Assembly (NCBI RefSeq): GCF_000721075.1
Contig: NZ_JOEQ01000007.1
Location: forward strand, 186,001-250,000
Direction of reading: 5' to 3'
DNA from: Streptosporangium amethystogenes
GTDB taxonomy: Bacteria > Actinomycetota > Actinomycetes > Streptosporangiales > Streptosporangiaceae
Length of the DNA: 64,000 nt
The notes beneath the pieces are model-generated. The model was not told the DNA's origin, made no database searches, and was given only the letters and a program-made list of their open reading frames with translations. Of the stretch, positions 17,439 through 27,384 are shown in pieces. The stretch's first letter is position 1, and every line of letters starts with the position of its first letter. The position numbers and the translations under genes are program-made.

Positions 17439-18323
17439 GTGAGTGCACCACTCAGGCTGATGGCCGTCCACGCGCATCCCGACGACGAGTCGAGCAAAGG
17501 CGCCGCCACCATGGCGCGCTACGTGGCCGAGGGCGTGGACGTGCTGGTCTGTACGCTCACCGGGGGCGAGCGCGGGTCGATCCTGAACCCCAAGATGGAG
17601 CGTCCGGAGATCCTGGAGAACATCGGCGAGGTGCGGCGTCTGGAGATGGAGCGCGCCCGCGAGATCCTCGGCGTGCGGCAGCGCTTCATGGGGTTCATCG
17701 ACTCCGGCCTGCCCGAGGACGAGAGCGAACCGCTACCCGAGGGCTGCTTCGCCCTGCAGCCCCTCCAGATCGCCTCGGCCTCGCTGGTGGCGGCCGTCCG
17801 CGAGTTCAGGCCGCACGTCATCCTCACCTACGACGACGACGGCGGCTATCCGCACCCCGACCACATCATGACCAACCGGGTCTCGGTGGAGGCGTTCGAG
17901 GCGGCGGGCGACCCCGACCGCTACCCGGGCACCGGCGAGCCCTGGCAGCCCCTGAAGCTCTACTACCACATGGGTTTCACCAAGGACCGGTTCGAGGCGC
18001 TGCACGAGGCGATGAACTCCCGCGGCATGGGCTCCCCCTACGCCGACTGGATCTCCCGCTGGGAGGACCGCCCGCAGAAGTGGCCGGTGACCACCCGGGT
18101 CCCCTGCGGCGACTACTTCGAGATCCGCGACGAGGCGCTGCTCGCACACGCCACCCAGGTCGATCCGGACGGCTTCTGGTTCGTCTGCCCGCGTGACCTG
18201 CAGCGGGAGATCTGGCCGACCGAGGACTACCACCTGGCCCGCGCGCTCGTGGACGTCGAACTTCCCGAGGACGACCTGTTCACCGGAATCCACGCGGACA
18301 CGGTCTCGCACGCCTGCCACTGA
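17439..18323 (+). CDS. mca: Mycothiol S-conjugate amidase
   Basis: A 294-residue LmbE-family zinc amidase. It hydrolyses mycothiol S-conjugates to a mercapturic acid and GlcN-Ins, detoxifying electrophiles and antibiotics. The zinc site is AHPDDESSKG (His-Pro-Asp-Asp) with the second His in GGYPHPDHIMTNR. YYHMGFTKDR and the C-terminal length match Mca more than MshB. The GTG start at 17439 has GAGGAG upstream. Confidence 0.95.
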   Translation: MSAPLRLMAVHAHPDDESSKGAATMARYVAEGVDVLVCTLTGGERGSILNPKMERPEILENIGEVRRLEMERAREILGVRQRFMGFIDSGLPEDESEPLPEGCFALQPLQIASASLVAAVREFRPHVILTYDDDGGYPHPDHIMTNRVSVEAFEAAGDPDRYPGTGEPWQPLKLYYHMGFTKDRFEALHEAMNSRGMGSPYADWISRWEDRPQKWPVTTRVPCGDYFEIRDEALLAHATQVDPDGFWFVCPRDLQREIWPTEDYHLARALVDVELPEDDLFTGIHADTVSHACH

Positions 18324-18357
18324 CGCGACCGTGGGGTGGCGGTGGCAGACTTGACGT

Positions 18358-18558
18358 GTGATTACACCTAACGTCCTCGATGAGTCCGTCGTCAACCCGG
18401 GCCTCGTGGGCTTCCTCATCGTGGCGGCGATGGGGTTCGCCCTCTACCTGCTCGTCAAGTCGATGAACAGGCGGATCTCCAAGATCGAGGTCCCCTCCGA
18501 GGCCGAGCTGAGGAAGCAGCGGAACACCGCCGGCACCACGACACCGACCGCCCCCTAG
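18358..18558 (+). CDS. Small membrane protein downstream of mca
   Basis: Sixty-six residues with one helix (GLVGFLIVAAMGFALYLLVKS) and a basic, then Thr/Pro-rich cytoplasmic tail. The GTG at 18358 starts 34 bases after mca. Similar small proteins follow mca in related genomes as I recall. Function unknown. Confidence 0.75.
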   Translation: MITPNVLDESVVNPGLVGFLIVAAMGFALYLLVKSMNRRISKIEVPSEAELRKQRNTAGTTTPTAP

Positions 18559-18575
18559 CCCGATCCCGCGTACGT

Positions 18576-18591
18576 CCCCGGCCTACCGGGG
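18576..18591 (+). terminator. Short GC hairpin after the small membrane protein
   Basis: CCCCGG-CCTA-CCGGGG forms a 6-bp stem 18 bases after the stop at 18558. It is short and has no U-tract, so the call is tentative. Confidence 0.3.
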
Positions 18592-18718
18592 CGATCGAGG
18601 GACGACCGGGGGGTGATCGGGAGCGATCACCCGCATCGCCGGATCCGTGGACCCGGCCGATGACGGCATGACACGCGCGAAAAACCCGCCCGGCAGGGCC
18701 GACACCCCGAGGACGAGC

Positions 18719-19036
18719 ATGGCCGACGACATCGAGGTCTCCGACAACCCCGAGGCCGCCCGCTTCGAGATCCTGCTGGACGGCGGGGTCGCCGGGTTCG
18801 CCGCGTACCGGCTCCGATCCGGCAAGATCATTTTCACGCACACCGAGATCCTCCCCGAGTTCGAGGGCAGGGGCCTGGGTGGGCGGCTGGCCGCCGCGGC
18901 CCTGGACGCGAGCCGCGCCTCCGACCGGATGGTCGTGCCGCTCTGCCCGTTCATCGCCCGCTACATCCGACGCCATCCCGAATACCGGGATCTGGTGCCG
19001 GAGAGCTACCTCGACCTCCTGGACGAGGACGCCTGA
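18719..19036 (+). CDS. GNAT-like N-acetyltransferase (YjdJ/Acetyltransf_CG family)
   Basis: A 105-residue single-domain protein beginning MADDIEVSDNPEAARFE. The acetyl-CoA loop is EFEGRGLGGRLAAAALD and the conserved VPLCPFIARYIRRHPEYRDL follows, which defines the small Acetyltransf_CG group. The substrate is unknown. The ATG at 18719 has GAGG upstream; an earlier ATG at 18647 is unsupported. Confidence 0.85.
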   Translation: MADDIEVSDNPEAARFEILLDGGVAGFAAYRLRSGKIIFTHTEILPEFEGRGLGGRLAAAALDASRASDRMVVPLCPFIARYIRRHPEYRDLVPESYLDLLDEDA

Positions 19037-19139
19037 CCTCGGCGACCGCACAGCGGGCCTCCGGTTCTCCGGACCTGGCCGACCGGCCCCTCCGCGCGTC
19101 CCGGCTGTCAGCCCGTGGACCGGACCGCGGCCCTCGCCC

Positions 19140-20300
19140 TCAGTCCCCGAGGGTGTCCGTCGAGGACCAGGCCCGCTCCAGCGCCCTGGGCAGGCCCCAG
19201 CGGCCCAGCGGGGTGAGCACCTCGGTCCTGTCGACGATTCCGAGGCACGCCCAGAGCGGGGTGACCGAGCTGAAGAGCGTCTCGGCCGCTTCCAGGTCCT
19301 CCGGCTCGTCCATGTCGACGTCGATGTCCTCCGACTCGGCGATGAGCCGGGCGATCCGCTCGGGCGAGGCCAGCACCCCGGGACCGCGCCTGGCCAGGGC
19401 CGCGACCACGGCCAGCCAGTCGGCGTGGTGGATCGCGCACAGGGCGGCCAGCACCGAGTCCTCGTGGCTGAGCTCCCCGTCCAGGTCGCTGAAGATCTCC
19501 AGCCGGTCCTCCTCCTCCGGCAGGTCGGAGATCGGCCCCGCGATACCCGCCGTGACGGTCAGCCAGAGCTCCTCGTCGTCGGCCGGCAACGGTTCCCCCT
19601 CGTACCCGGCGCAGGCCCGCAGCACGTTGCCCGGATAGCCGGGGCCGGCCAGCACCTCGCGCAGCCGGGTGGCCGCGGCCCGCAGCTCCCTGACAGGCCG
19701 CTCGGGCTCGGGCAGCTCGGCCAGGATGCGCCGCAGCTCGCCCAGGGCGAACGCCTCCTCCTCGTCCCAGGCGGCGAACAGCTCCTCGTCCTGCTCGTCG
19801 GAGACCGCGGTTCCCGGGACCCGCCCGTCGGGCAGCGGGCCGGTGAGCCAGCGCTCCTGGAAGTCCGCGTAGACCTCCCTGGCCTGCTCGTCACCCCGCG
19901 CGAGCGCGTCCGGGTCGATCTCCCCCGCGGCGACCCGCTCCTCCAGGTAGGTGACCAGCCGGTTGAACATCTCCTCGCCGACCGGCCCCCGTTCGTCCTC
20001 CTCGGGCCAGACGAAGAAGCTGCGGGTGAGCAGGAGCGGCTCGGTGCCCGTGGACTCCATCCAGCGCTGCACGTCCCCCACGGTCGCCCCGCCGGACTCG
20101 ATCGCGCTGAGGGTCGCCTTCGCGGAGTCCCAGAACGGCACCGACAGCGGGTTGCCCGCCGCCAGCAGCGCCCGCCTCAGATCGGGCAGCGCCACCAGCG
20201 CCACCCCGGACGGCACGGCGAGCAGCGCGCGGGCAACATCACGCCGGGTCAGCTCGGAAGCCGCCCTTCCGGCGTGCACACAGACGAAGTCGAGATCCAC
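19140..20300 (-). CDS. Conserved hypothetical protein, acidic
   Basis: A 386-residue strongly acidic, helix-rich, soluble protein with no membrane segment and no motif I recognise. It begins (GTG at 20300) VDLDFVCVHAGRAASELTRR. Clusters such as ESEDIDVDMDEPEDLEAAE and the many Leu/Ala helices suggest a repeat-like helical scaffold. The coding bias is normal for this genome, so the gene is probably real. No function is proposed. Confidence 0.65.
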   Translation of the reverse strand: MDLDFVCVHAGRAASELTRRDVARALLAVPSGVALVALPDLRRALLAAGNPLSVPFWDSAKATLSAIESGGATVGDVQRWMESTGTEPLLLTRSFFVWPEEDERGPVGEEMFNRLVTYLEERVAAGEIDPDALARGDEQAREVYADFQERWLTGPLPDGRVPGTAVSDEQDEELFAAWDEEEAFALGELRRILAELPEPERPVRELRAAATRLREVLAGPGYPGNVLRACAGYEGEPLPADDEELWLTVTAGIAGPISDLPEEEDRLEIFSDLDGELSHEDSVLAALCAIHHADWLAVVAALARRGPGVLASPERIARLIAESEDIDVDMDEPEDLEAAETLFSSVTPLWACLGIVDRTEVLTPLGRWGLPRALERAWSSTDTLGD

Positions 20301-20429
20301 GCCCAGTGAGCCTACGCCCGAAGCGCGGTGAACACACCTTCCCGCCCGGTGTCACCTCCAGCCCCTCGGCCGGCACGGCCTTCATCGGGCGGCCGGCGGG
20401 GAGAACCCGGCGGCGAACCCCGAACGCCC

Positions 20430-20590
20430 GGCGAGGCGATCGTCATCTACGGCGCGGGCCCGGTCGGGCTCACGGCCACGCTCTCGACGACCGCCACCCC
20501 GACCGTCTAGCCCTCGTCGAGCAGCCCGGCGGGATCCCCATCGACGGCTCCAAGGGGTCGAACGTCAAGGGCCACGATCGCGAGCCGCTC
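20430..20590 (+). pseudogene. Decayed zinc alcohol/formaldehyde dehydrogenase fragment
   Basis: One frame reads GEAIVIYGAGPVGLTATLS, the NAD-binding glycine motif of zinc alcohol dehydrogenases, then meets a stop at 20508. A second frame continues with DRHPDRLALVEQPGGIPIDG and SKGSNVK, the next segment of the same Rossmann fold, after losing roughly ten codons. No catalytic domain remains on either side. This is a frameshifted remnant and accounts for part of the 387-base gap 20301-20687; the rest of the gap shows nothing. Confidence 0.6.
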
Positions 20591-20687
20591 AGCCTCATCC
20601 TCGGTCTAGTGTGAGAAGAACCGGGACGCGCGACCTCCGCGCACCTCGCGAGGAGAAGTACGCACCGCGTACACCGGAAGGGTCTTC

Positions 20688-22688
20688 ATGAACCGCTTGA
20701 CGGACGCGACGAGTCCCTACCTGCTGCAGCACGCGGACAATCCCGTCGACTGGTTCGCCTGGGGGGACGAGGCCTTCGCGGAGGCACGGCGACGGAACGT
20801 GCCCCTGCTGATCAGCGTCGGTTACTCGGCGTGTCACTGGTGTCACGTGATGGCTCACGAGTCGTTCGAGGACCCCGGCACGGCCGCGCTGATGAACGAG
20901 CACTTCGTCAACGTGAAGGTCGATCGCGAGGAGCGTCCGGACGTCGACGCGGTCTACATGACGGCCACCCAGGCCATGACGGGCCAGGGCGGGTGGCCGA
21001 TGACCGTCTTCGCCACCCCGGAGGGCCATCCCTTCTACACCGGCACCTACTTTCCCAGGCAGCAGTTCCAGCGGCTGCTGGCCGGGGTGTCGAACGCCTG
21101 GAACGGCGACCGGGAGGCGGTGCTCGAACAGAGCTCGAAGATCGTGGAGGCGCTGAACGAGCAGTCGGCGCTGCCGTCGGGACCACTGCCCACACCGAGC
21201 ACGCTCACCCGGGCCGTGCGGAGTCTGGCCGAGTCCTTCGACTCGGCCCGCGGCGGCTTCGGCGGAGCGCCCAAATTCCCACCGTCGATGGCCCTGGAGT
21301 TCCTGCTGCGCTACGGCGCGGCCCCCGCCGGCGAGGACGCGCGGGCGACCGCGAACGCGGCGACGTCCATGGCCGACCGGACGCTGGAGGCCATGGCCAG
21401 GGGCGGCATCTACGACCAGCTGGGCGGCGGGTTCGCCCGCTACAGCGTGGACGCGGACTGGGTGGTGCCGCACTTCGAGAAGATGCTCTACGACAACGCC
21501 CTGCTCCTGCGGGTCTACACGCACTGGTGGCGTTCCACCGGCTCCGCCCTGGGCAGGCGGGTGGCGCTGGAGACCGCCGACTGGCTGCTGGCCGAGATGC
21601 GCACCCCCGAGGGGGGCTTCGCCTCCGCCCTGGACGCCGACAGCGAGGGCGTGGAGGGCAAGTTCTACGCCTGGACCCCCCACGAGCTCCGCGAGGTCCT
21701 CGGTGAGGAGGACGGCGCCTGGGCGATCGACCTGTTCGAGGTGACGGGGACGTTCGAGCACGGCGCCTCGGTGCTCCAGCTCCTCTCCGATCCCACCGAT
21801 CCCGAGCGGTTCGCCCGGGTGCGCTCCGCGCTGCTGGCCGCGCGGGCCCGCCGGGTGCGGCCCGGGCGCGACGACAAGGTGGTGGCCGCCTGGAACGGCC
21901 TGGCCATCGCCGCTCTCGCCGAGACCGGCGCCCTGTTCGGCCGGCCGGACCTCGTCCAGGCGGCACGCGAGGCGGCCACCCTGCTCGACGACCTCCACCT
22001 GGACGGCGACCGGCTGCTGCGCACCTCCCGCGACGGTCGCGCCGGCACCAACGCGGGGGTCCTTGAGGACTACGCCGACCTCGCGGAGGGCCTGCTGACC
22101 CTTTCCGGGGTGACCGGGGAGGTCCGCTGGTTCCGGCGGGCCGAGTCGCTGCTGGAGACCGTCCTGGAGCGGTTCTCCGATGGCTCCGGCGGGTTCTACG
22201 ACACCGCCGACGACGCCGAGCGGCTCTTCCAGCGCCCGCAGGACCCGACGGACAACGCCACCCCCTCCGGCCGGTTCGCCGCCGCGGGGGCGCTGCTGTC
22301 GTACGCGGCGCTGACCGGTTCGTCCCGGCACAGGACGGCGGCCGAGGCGGCCCTGGGCACGGTCACCACCCTGGCCGACAGGCACGCCAGGTTCGCCGGG
22401 TGGGGCCTGGCGGTGGCACAGGCGGCGGTGGCCGGCCCGATCGAGGTCGCGGTCGTGGGGCCGGGCGACGATCCGGCGACGGCGGCCCTGCACCGGGTCG
22501 CTCTGATGTCACCCCTGCCCGGCCTGGTCCTGGCGCTCGGAGAGCCCGATTCCGGCGAGATCCCGCTCCTGGCCGGCCGGGGCCTGGTGGGAGGCGCGCC
22601 CGCGGCCTACGTGTGCCGTGATTTCACCTGCCGGATGCCCGTCACCACCCCCATGGCCCTGCGAGCCGAGCTGGCGGGCGGGGCGTAG
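20688..22688 (+). CDS. DUF255 thioredoxin-fold protein (YyaL/SSP411 family)
   Basis: A 666-residue protein with an N-terminal thioredoxin-like domain ([20 protein letters not shown], then [10 protein letters not shown] with a CxxC at about 48-51) and a long alpha/alpha-barrel resembling cellobiose epimerase/glucoamylase folds ([29 protein letters not shown]). Length and motif order match the widespread YyaL family, whose function is not established. The ATG has GAAGGG upstream. It converges on the PBP gene with only two bases between the stops. Confidence 0.9.
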   Translation: MNRLTDATSPYLLQHADNPVDWFAWGDEAFAEARRRNVPLLISVGYSACHWCHVMAHESFEDPGTAALMNEHFVNVKVDREERPDVDAVYMTATQAMTGQGGWPMTVFATPEGHPFYTGTYFPRQQFQRLLAGVSNAWNGDREAVLEQSSKIVEALNEQSALPSGPLPTPSTLTRAVRSLAESFDSARGGFGGAPKFPPSMALEFLLRYGAAPAGEDARATANAATSMADRTLEAMARGGIYDQLGGGFARYSVDADWVVPHFEKMLYDNALLLRVYTHWWRSTGSALGRRVALETADWLLAEMRTPEGGFASALDADSEGVEGKFYAWTPHELREVLGEEDGAWAIDLFEVTGTFEHGASVLQLLSDPTDPERFARVRSALLAARARRVRPGRDDKVVAAWNGLAIAALAETGALFGRPDLVQAAREAATLLDDLHLDGDRLLRTSRDGRAGTNAGVLEDYADLAEGLLTLSGVTGEVRWFRRAESLLETVLERFSDGSGGFYDTADDAERLFQRPQDPTDNATPSGRFAAAGALLSYAALTGSSRHRTAAEAALGTVTTLADRHARFAGWGLAVAQAAVAGPIEVAVVGPGDDPATAALHRVALMSPLPGLVLALGEPDSGEIPLLAGRGLVGGAPAAYVCRDFTCRMPVTTPMALRAELAGGA

Positions 22689-22690
22689 GG

Positions 22691-24877
22691 TCACTCCCTC
22701 CCCGCGGGGGCGACGACACCGCGGCCCAGGTCGTTGAGCCCGAGCTCGTCCTCACCTCCGCCGTCCTGGCCCTCCGGGCCGTTACGGGGGGCACTCTGCC
22801 CGTCGTCGCCCGGAGCCGAGGTCTGGCCGGGGCCGGGGGTCTCCTGTCCGGGACTCGCGCTCTGGCCGGGGCCGAAAGTGCCGGGCCCGTCGGGGGTGGG
22901 GGTGACGGTGCCCTGGTCACCGCCCTGGTCGTCGTACCGGCCGTCGGAGCCGTAGCCGTCGTACGGGTTGGAGTAACCGTAGCTGGACGGCTCCTTGAAC
23001 TCCTTGACCGGCTTGCCCTCCATCGCCTCGGTCATGAAGGCGCGCCAGATCTGGGCGGGATAGGACCCGCCGTACTGGGCGCTGCCGTTCACGGTCACCG
23101 GCTTGTTGTCGTCGCGGAACATGTTCACCGCCGTCGCCAGCTGCGGGGTGAACCCGGCGAACCACACGGCCGCCGACTCGTCCGTGGTGCCGGTCTTGCC
23201 CGCCACGGGGCGGTCGTACAGGCGGGCGCCCGACCCGGTGCCCGCCTCGACGACCTGGGTCAGCGCGTAGGTGGCGTCGATGGCGGCCTGCTCGCTGAAG
23301 GCGCGCTTCCCCTTGACCGAGCTCTTCACCACCTTTCCGTCGGCGTCGGTGACCGAGCGGATCACATGGGCCTCGCGGTGGACGCCCTCCGCGGCGAAGG
23401 TGGCGAAGCCCGAGGCGTTCTGCACCGCGCTCACCGAGGCCACGCCGAGCGGAAGGGTGGCCGCGGCCCGATGCGGGTCGAGCTGCCCGCTGGGGATTCC
23501 GGCGGCCTCGGCGACCTTGACCACCTTGTTCAGGCCGACCTTCTGGGCGAGGTCGACGAAGGCGGTGTTCACCGAGCTCTGGGTCGCCTTGACGAGGTTG
23601 ACCTCGCCGTAGGAGTAGCCGCCCGAGTTGGGGATGTCGGCGGAGGCGATCCGCAGCGGCGAGTTGCCGTCGACCCTGGTGTCCAGGCCGAAGCCGTTGT
23701 TCAGGGCCGCGGCCAGCGTGTATGCCTTGAAGGTCGATCCGGCCTGCACCTTGGCCGAGAACGAGTTGTCGAACTTGTTGGCGGCGTAGTCGCGGCCTCC
23801 GTAGAAGGCGAGGACCTCACCGGTCGCGGGATCGACGGCGGCCAGCCCGGCACGGACCTTCTTGGGGGTGTTCTCCGGCAGGACCGAGGTGACGGCGCGC
23901 TCGGCGGCGGCCATCAGGTTCTTGTCGAAGGTCGACACGATCTTCAGCCCGCCCTGGTTGATGACCTCGTCGGTGTAGCCCCTGCTTTTGAGCTCGGCCG
24001 CCACCTGGTCGAGCATGTAGCCCTCCTGCCCCTTGGGCGCGAAGATCGCCTTGGGCTTTCTGAGGGTGGGGAAGGTCACCTCGGCGGCCTCGGTGGAGGT
24101 GACGGCCCCGATGGCCACCATCCCGTCGATCACCGACCTCCAGCGGTCCCTGGCCGCGTAGAGGTCCGCGCCCTGCGGGTCGGCGAACCTGGAGGGCTGC
24201 TGGATCACCGCGGCGAGGTAGGCGCCCTCGGCGAGGGTCAGCTTGCCCACGTCCTTGCGGAAGTAGGCGTCGGCCGCCGCCTGGACCCCGTCGGCGCCCC
24301 GGCCGAAGTAGATCGTGTTGAGGTACTGCTCCAGCACCCAGTCCTTCGACTTCGACTGGTCCACCTTCAGGGAGATCATGATCTCCTTGAGTTTGCGGAT
24401 TATGGAACGTTCCTGACTGAGGCCGCTGTAGTAGTTGCGGACCATCTGCTGGGTGATCGTGGAGCCGCCCTGGAGCTGCTGCCCGGTGACCGTGGACCAC
24501 ATTGCCCGGAAGGTGCCCTTGAGGGAGATGCCCTGGTCGTCGTAGAACGAGCGGTTCTCCGCGGCGATGACCGCGTTCCGCAGGCTCTGCGGAACCTTGT
24601 CGAGGGTCACGCTCTTGCGGTTGACACCCTGCTTGGCCAGCACGGTCTTGCCGTCCCGATAGAAGATCACCGAGCCCTGCGCGGTGGCTCTGGGCTGGGT
24701 GCTGTCCGGGATGGGGGTCATCGCCCACACCACCCCGAGCAGGCCGATCACCGAGATGACACCGACGCCGAAGACGATGAGTGTGATCCTCAGGAGCTTC
24801 CTCCTGGGACTGCCCGTCCCGCCCTTTAGCACGCGTGACCCCCGATCGGATCCGTCGCAGACCCCCGACGGCTGCAC
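22691..24877 (-). CDS. Class A penicillin-binding protein (transglycosylase/transpeptidase)
   Basis: A 728-residue bifunctional wall synthase: membrane helix (about 28-52), GT51 domain with AAENRSFYDDQGISLKGTF and GGSTITQQMVRNYY, and transpeptidase domain with SxxK (AGSTFKAYT), SxN (SSVN) and KTG (AGKTGTTDESAAVWFAGF). It ends in a Pro/Gly/Gln-rich tail of about 90 residues. It polymerises and cross-links peptidoglycan outside the membrane. The GTG at 24877 is the longest start; a GTG at 24832 preceded by GGGGG is an equal alternative. Confidence 0.93.
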   Translation of the reverse strand: MQPSGVCDGSDRGSRVLKGGTGSPRRKLLRITLIVFGVGVISVIGLLGVVWAMTPIPDSTQPRATAQGSVIFYRDGKTVLAKQGVNRKSVTLDKVPQSLRNAVIAAENRSFYDDQGISLKGTFRAMWSTVTGQQLQGGSTITQQMVRNYYSGLSQERSIIRKLKEIMISLKVDQSKSKDWVLEQYLNTIYFGRGADGVQAAADAYFRKDVGKLTLAEGAYLAAVIQQPSRFADPQGADLYAARDRWRSVIDGMVAIGAVTSTEAAEVTFPTLRKPKAIFAPKGQEGYMLDQVAAELKSRGYTDEVINQGGLKIVSTFDKNLMAAAERAVTSVLPENTPKKVRAGLAAVDPATGEVLAFYGGRDYAANKFDNSFSAKVQAGSTFKAYTLAAALNNGFGLDTRVDGNSPLRIASADIPNSGGYSYGEVNLVKATQSSVNTAFVDLAQKVGLNKVVKVAEAAGIPSGQLDPHRAAATLPLGVASVSAVQNASGFATFAAEGVHREAHVIRSVTDADGKVVKSSVKGKRAFSEQAAIDATYALTQVVEAGTGSGARLYDRPVAGKTGTTDESAAVWFAGFTPQLATAVNMFRDDNKPVTVNGSAQYGGSYPAQIWRAFMTEAMEGKPVKEFKEPSSYGYSNPYDGYGSDGRYDDQGGDQGTVTPTPDGPGTFGPGQSASPGQETPGPGQTSAPGDDGQSAPRNGPEGQDGGGEDELGLNDLGRGVVAPAGRE

Positions 24878-24935
24878 GGACCGTTAAGGGTAAACGATGG
24901 ATAACGGTGTCTGGCCCCCGCTTGGCATGGTACGG

Positions 24936-25415
24936 CTAGCTCCTCCCCTTGCGCGGGACATCGGCCACCAAAGGCAGAACACGGTATGGCACAGGGGTGT
25001 CCAAGGCGATCACCGACGAGGTCCTGACCACGCCTCGGACGTCAACGATCAGGTCAATTACCCGCTGCAGATCGGCATTGCTGCGCGCCACCACGCGGCA
25101 GTGCATGTCGTCACCACCGGTGATCGTGTGCACCTCCAGCACCTCGGGGATGGCCGCGAGTTGCACGGCGACCGGGTCGTGCCCGCTGACCTGGCGGATC
25201 TGCAGGGTCACGAACGCGGTCACGTCGTAACCGAGCGCCGCGGGGGCGATGTCCGGGCCGAACCCGGTGACCACCCCCCGGGCGACCAGCCGGTCGAGGC
25301 GCGCCTGCACGGTCCCCCTGGCCACTCCGAGCCGCCGCGAGCACTCCAGCACCCCGAGTCTGGGCTCCGCCGCGAGCAGGGCGATGAGGCGGGCGTCGAG
25401 CTGATCGATCGTCAT
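24936..25415 (-). CDS. Lrp/AsnC-family transcriptional regulator
   Basis: A 159-residue regulator: helix-turn-helix (LDARLIALLAAEPRLGVLEC, then RRLGVARGTVQARLDRL) and a RAM ligand-binding domain with the conserved HTITGGDDMHCRVVAR turn. It is divergent from hpd, so it probably senses an aromatic amino acid and controls tyrosine catabolism; similar pairs are common in actinobacteria. The start MTIDQLDARL (ATG at 25415) follows family alignment; the frame is open to 25487. Confidence 0.85.
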   Translation of the reverse strand: MTIDQLDARLIALLAAEPRLGVLECSRRLGVARGTVQARLDRLVARGVVTGFGPDIAPAALGYDVTAFVTLQIRQVSGHDPVAVQLAAIPEVLEVHTITGGDDMHCRVVARSNADLQRVIDLIVDVRGVVRTSSVIALDTPVPYRVLPLVADVPRKGRS

Positions 25416-25458
25416 GATGTACAGATGCTCCGCGATGATAGACACCTGATTGCGCATA

Positions 25459-26627
<1,169 letters not shown>

Positions 26628-26696
26628 CCACGGCTCAGAGGTAACCCACAACCGCCGTTGGCTTTGTGATGGCACTCTTCTGGCAATCACTCATAA

Positions 26697-27311
26697 ATGG
26701 GATCAATACCGCCGCCGCCGGATGACCGGGGATCGGACCCGTGGTCCGATCCCGCTCCACCGGGGCCGGGCCACCCGGGTCCCGGCCCCGGTCCCCACTA
26801 CGGCCCCGGCCCGGAACCCGGCCCCGGCTACGGTCCCGGCCCCGGCTACGGCGAGGGGCCCTTCGGCGGGTCCCCCCGGGACGGGGGCATGCGGCTGGGT
26901 GGGCGATGGCGCCGCCTGTTCGCGGGCATCCTCGACCTCGTCATCATCAGCCTCGTCTCCGCACCGTTCAGCTACCGGACCGTCAGCACCGTCACGGGCA
27001 CCGAGGGCTTCGTCGCGATAACACCCCGCGCGGAGACCCTCCTGGTGGCGGTGATCGGCTTTCTGTACTACTGGCTGCTGACCTCCTTCTGGAACGGGCA
27101 GACGCTCGGCAAGCGTCTCTTCCACCTGCGCGTGGTCGACCTCGGCGGGCGGAGGGCCGGCGTCGGGCAGACCGCGATTCGCGAGCTGGTCCGGTGGGTG
27201 ATGTACATCACCTGCTGCCTGGGGTGGATAGACCTGGCTTTCATCCTTTTTCAGTCACGCAAGCAGGCCGTGCATGACATCGCGGCCAGAACGCTTGTCG
27301 TAGACGCCTGA
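26697..27311 (+). CDS. RDD family membrane protein with Pro/Gly/Tyr-rich N-terminus
   Basis: A 204-residue protein. Residues 1-65 are a disordered tract of GPGPGYG-type repeats; residues 66-204 form an RDD domain (GGRWRRLFAGILDLVII, FYYWLLTSFWNGQTLGKRLF, KQAVHDIAARTLVV) with three predicted helices. Some RDD proteins are cation antiporters, but for most the role is unknown. The ATG at 26697 lacks a strong ribosome-binding site. Confidence 0.87.
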   Translation: MGSIPPPPDDRGSDPWSDPAPPGPGHPGPGPGPHYGPGPEPGPGYGPGPGYGEGPFGGSPRDGGMRLGGRWRRLFAGILDLVIISLVSAPFSYRTVSTVTGTEGFVAITPRAETLLVAVIGFLYYWLLTSFWNGQTLGKRLFHLRVVDLGGRRAGVGQTAIRELVRWVMYITCCLGWIDLAFILFQSRKQAVHDIAARTLVVDA

Positions 27312-27384
27312 TCGACGCAGGTCAGTCGCGTAGTGTGCCATGCACGAGCTCGGCTCAGCGGGCCGGGGAAGGGGTGTTAGGGGT

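Noticed and set aside
20595..22493. Long minus-strand open frame opposite the DUF255 gene
   Set aside because: It is a GC-rich antisense shadow; the plus strand holds the recognisable conserved protein.
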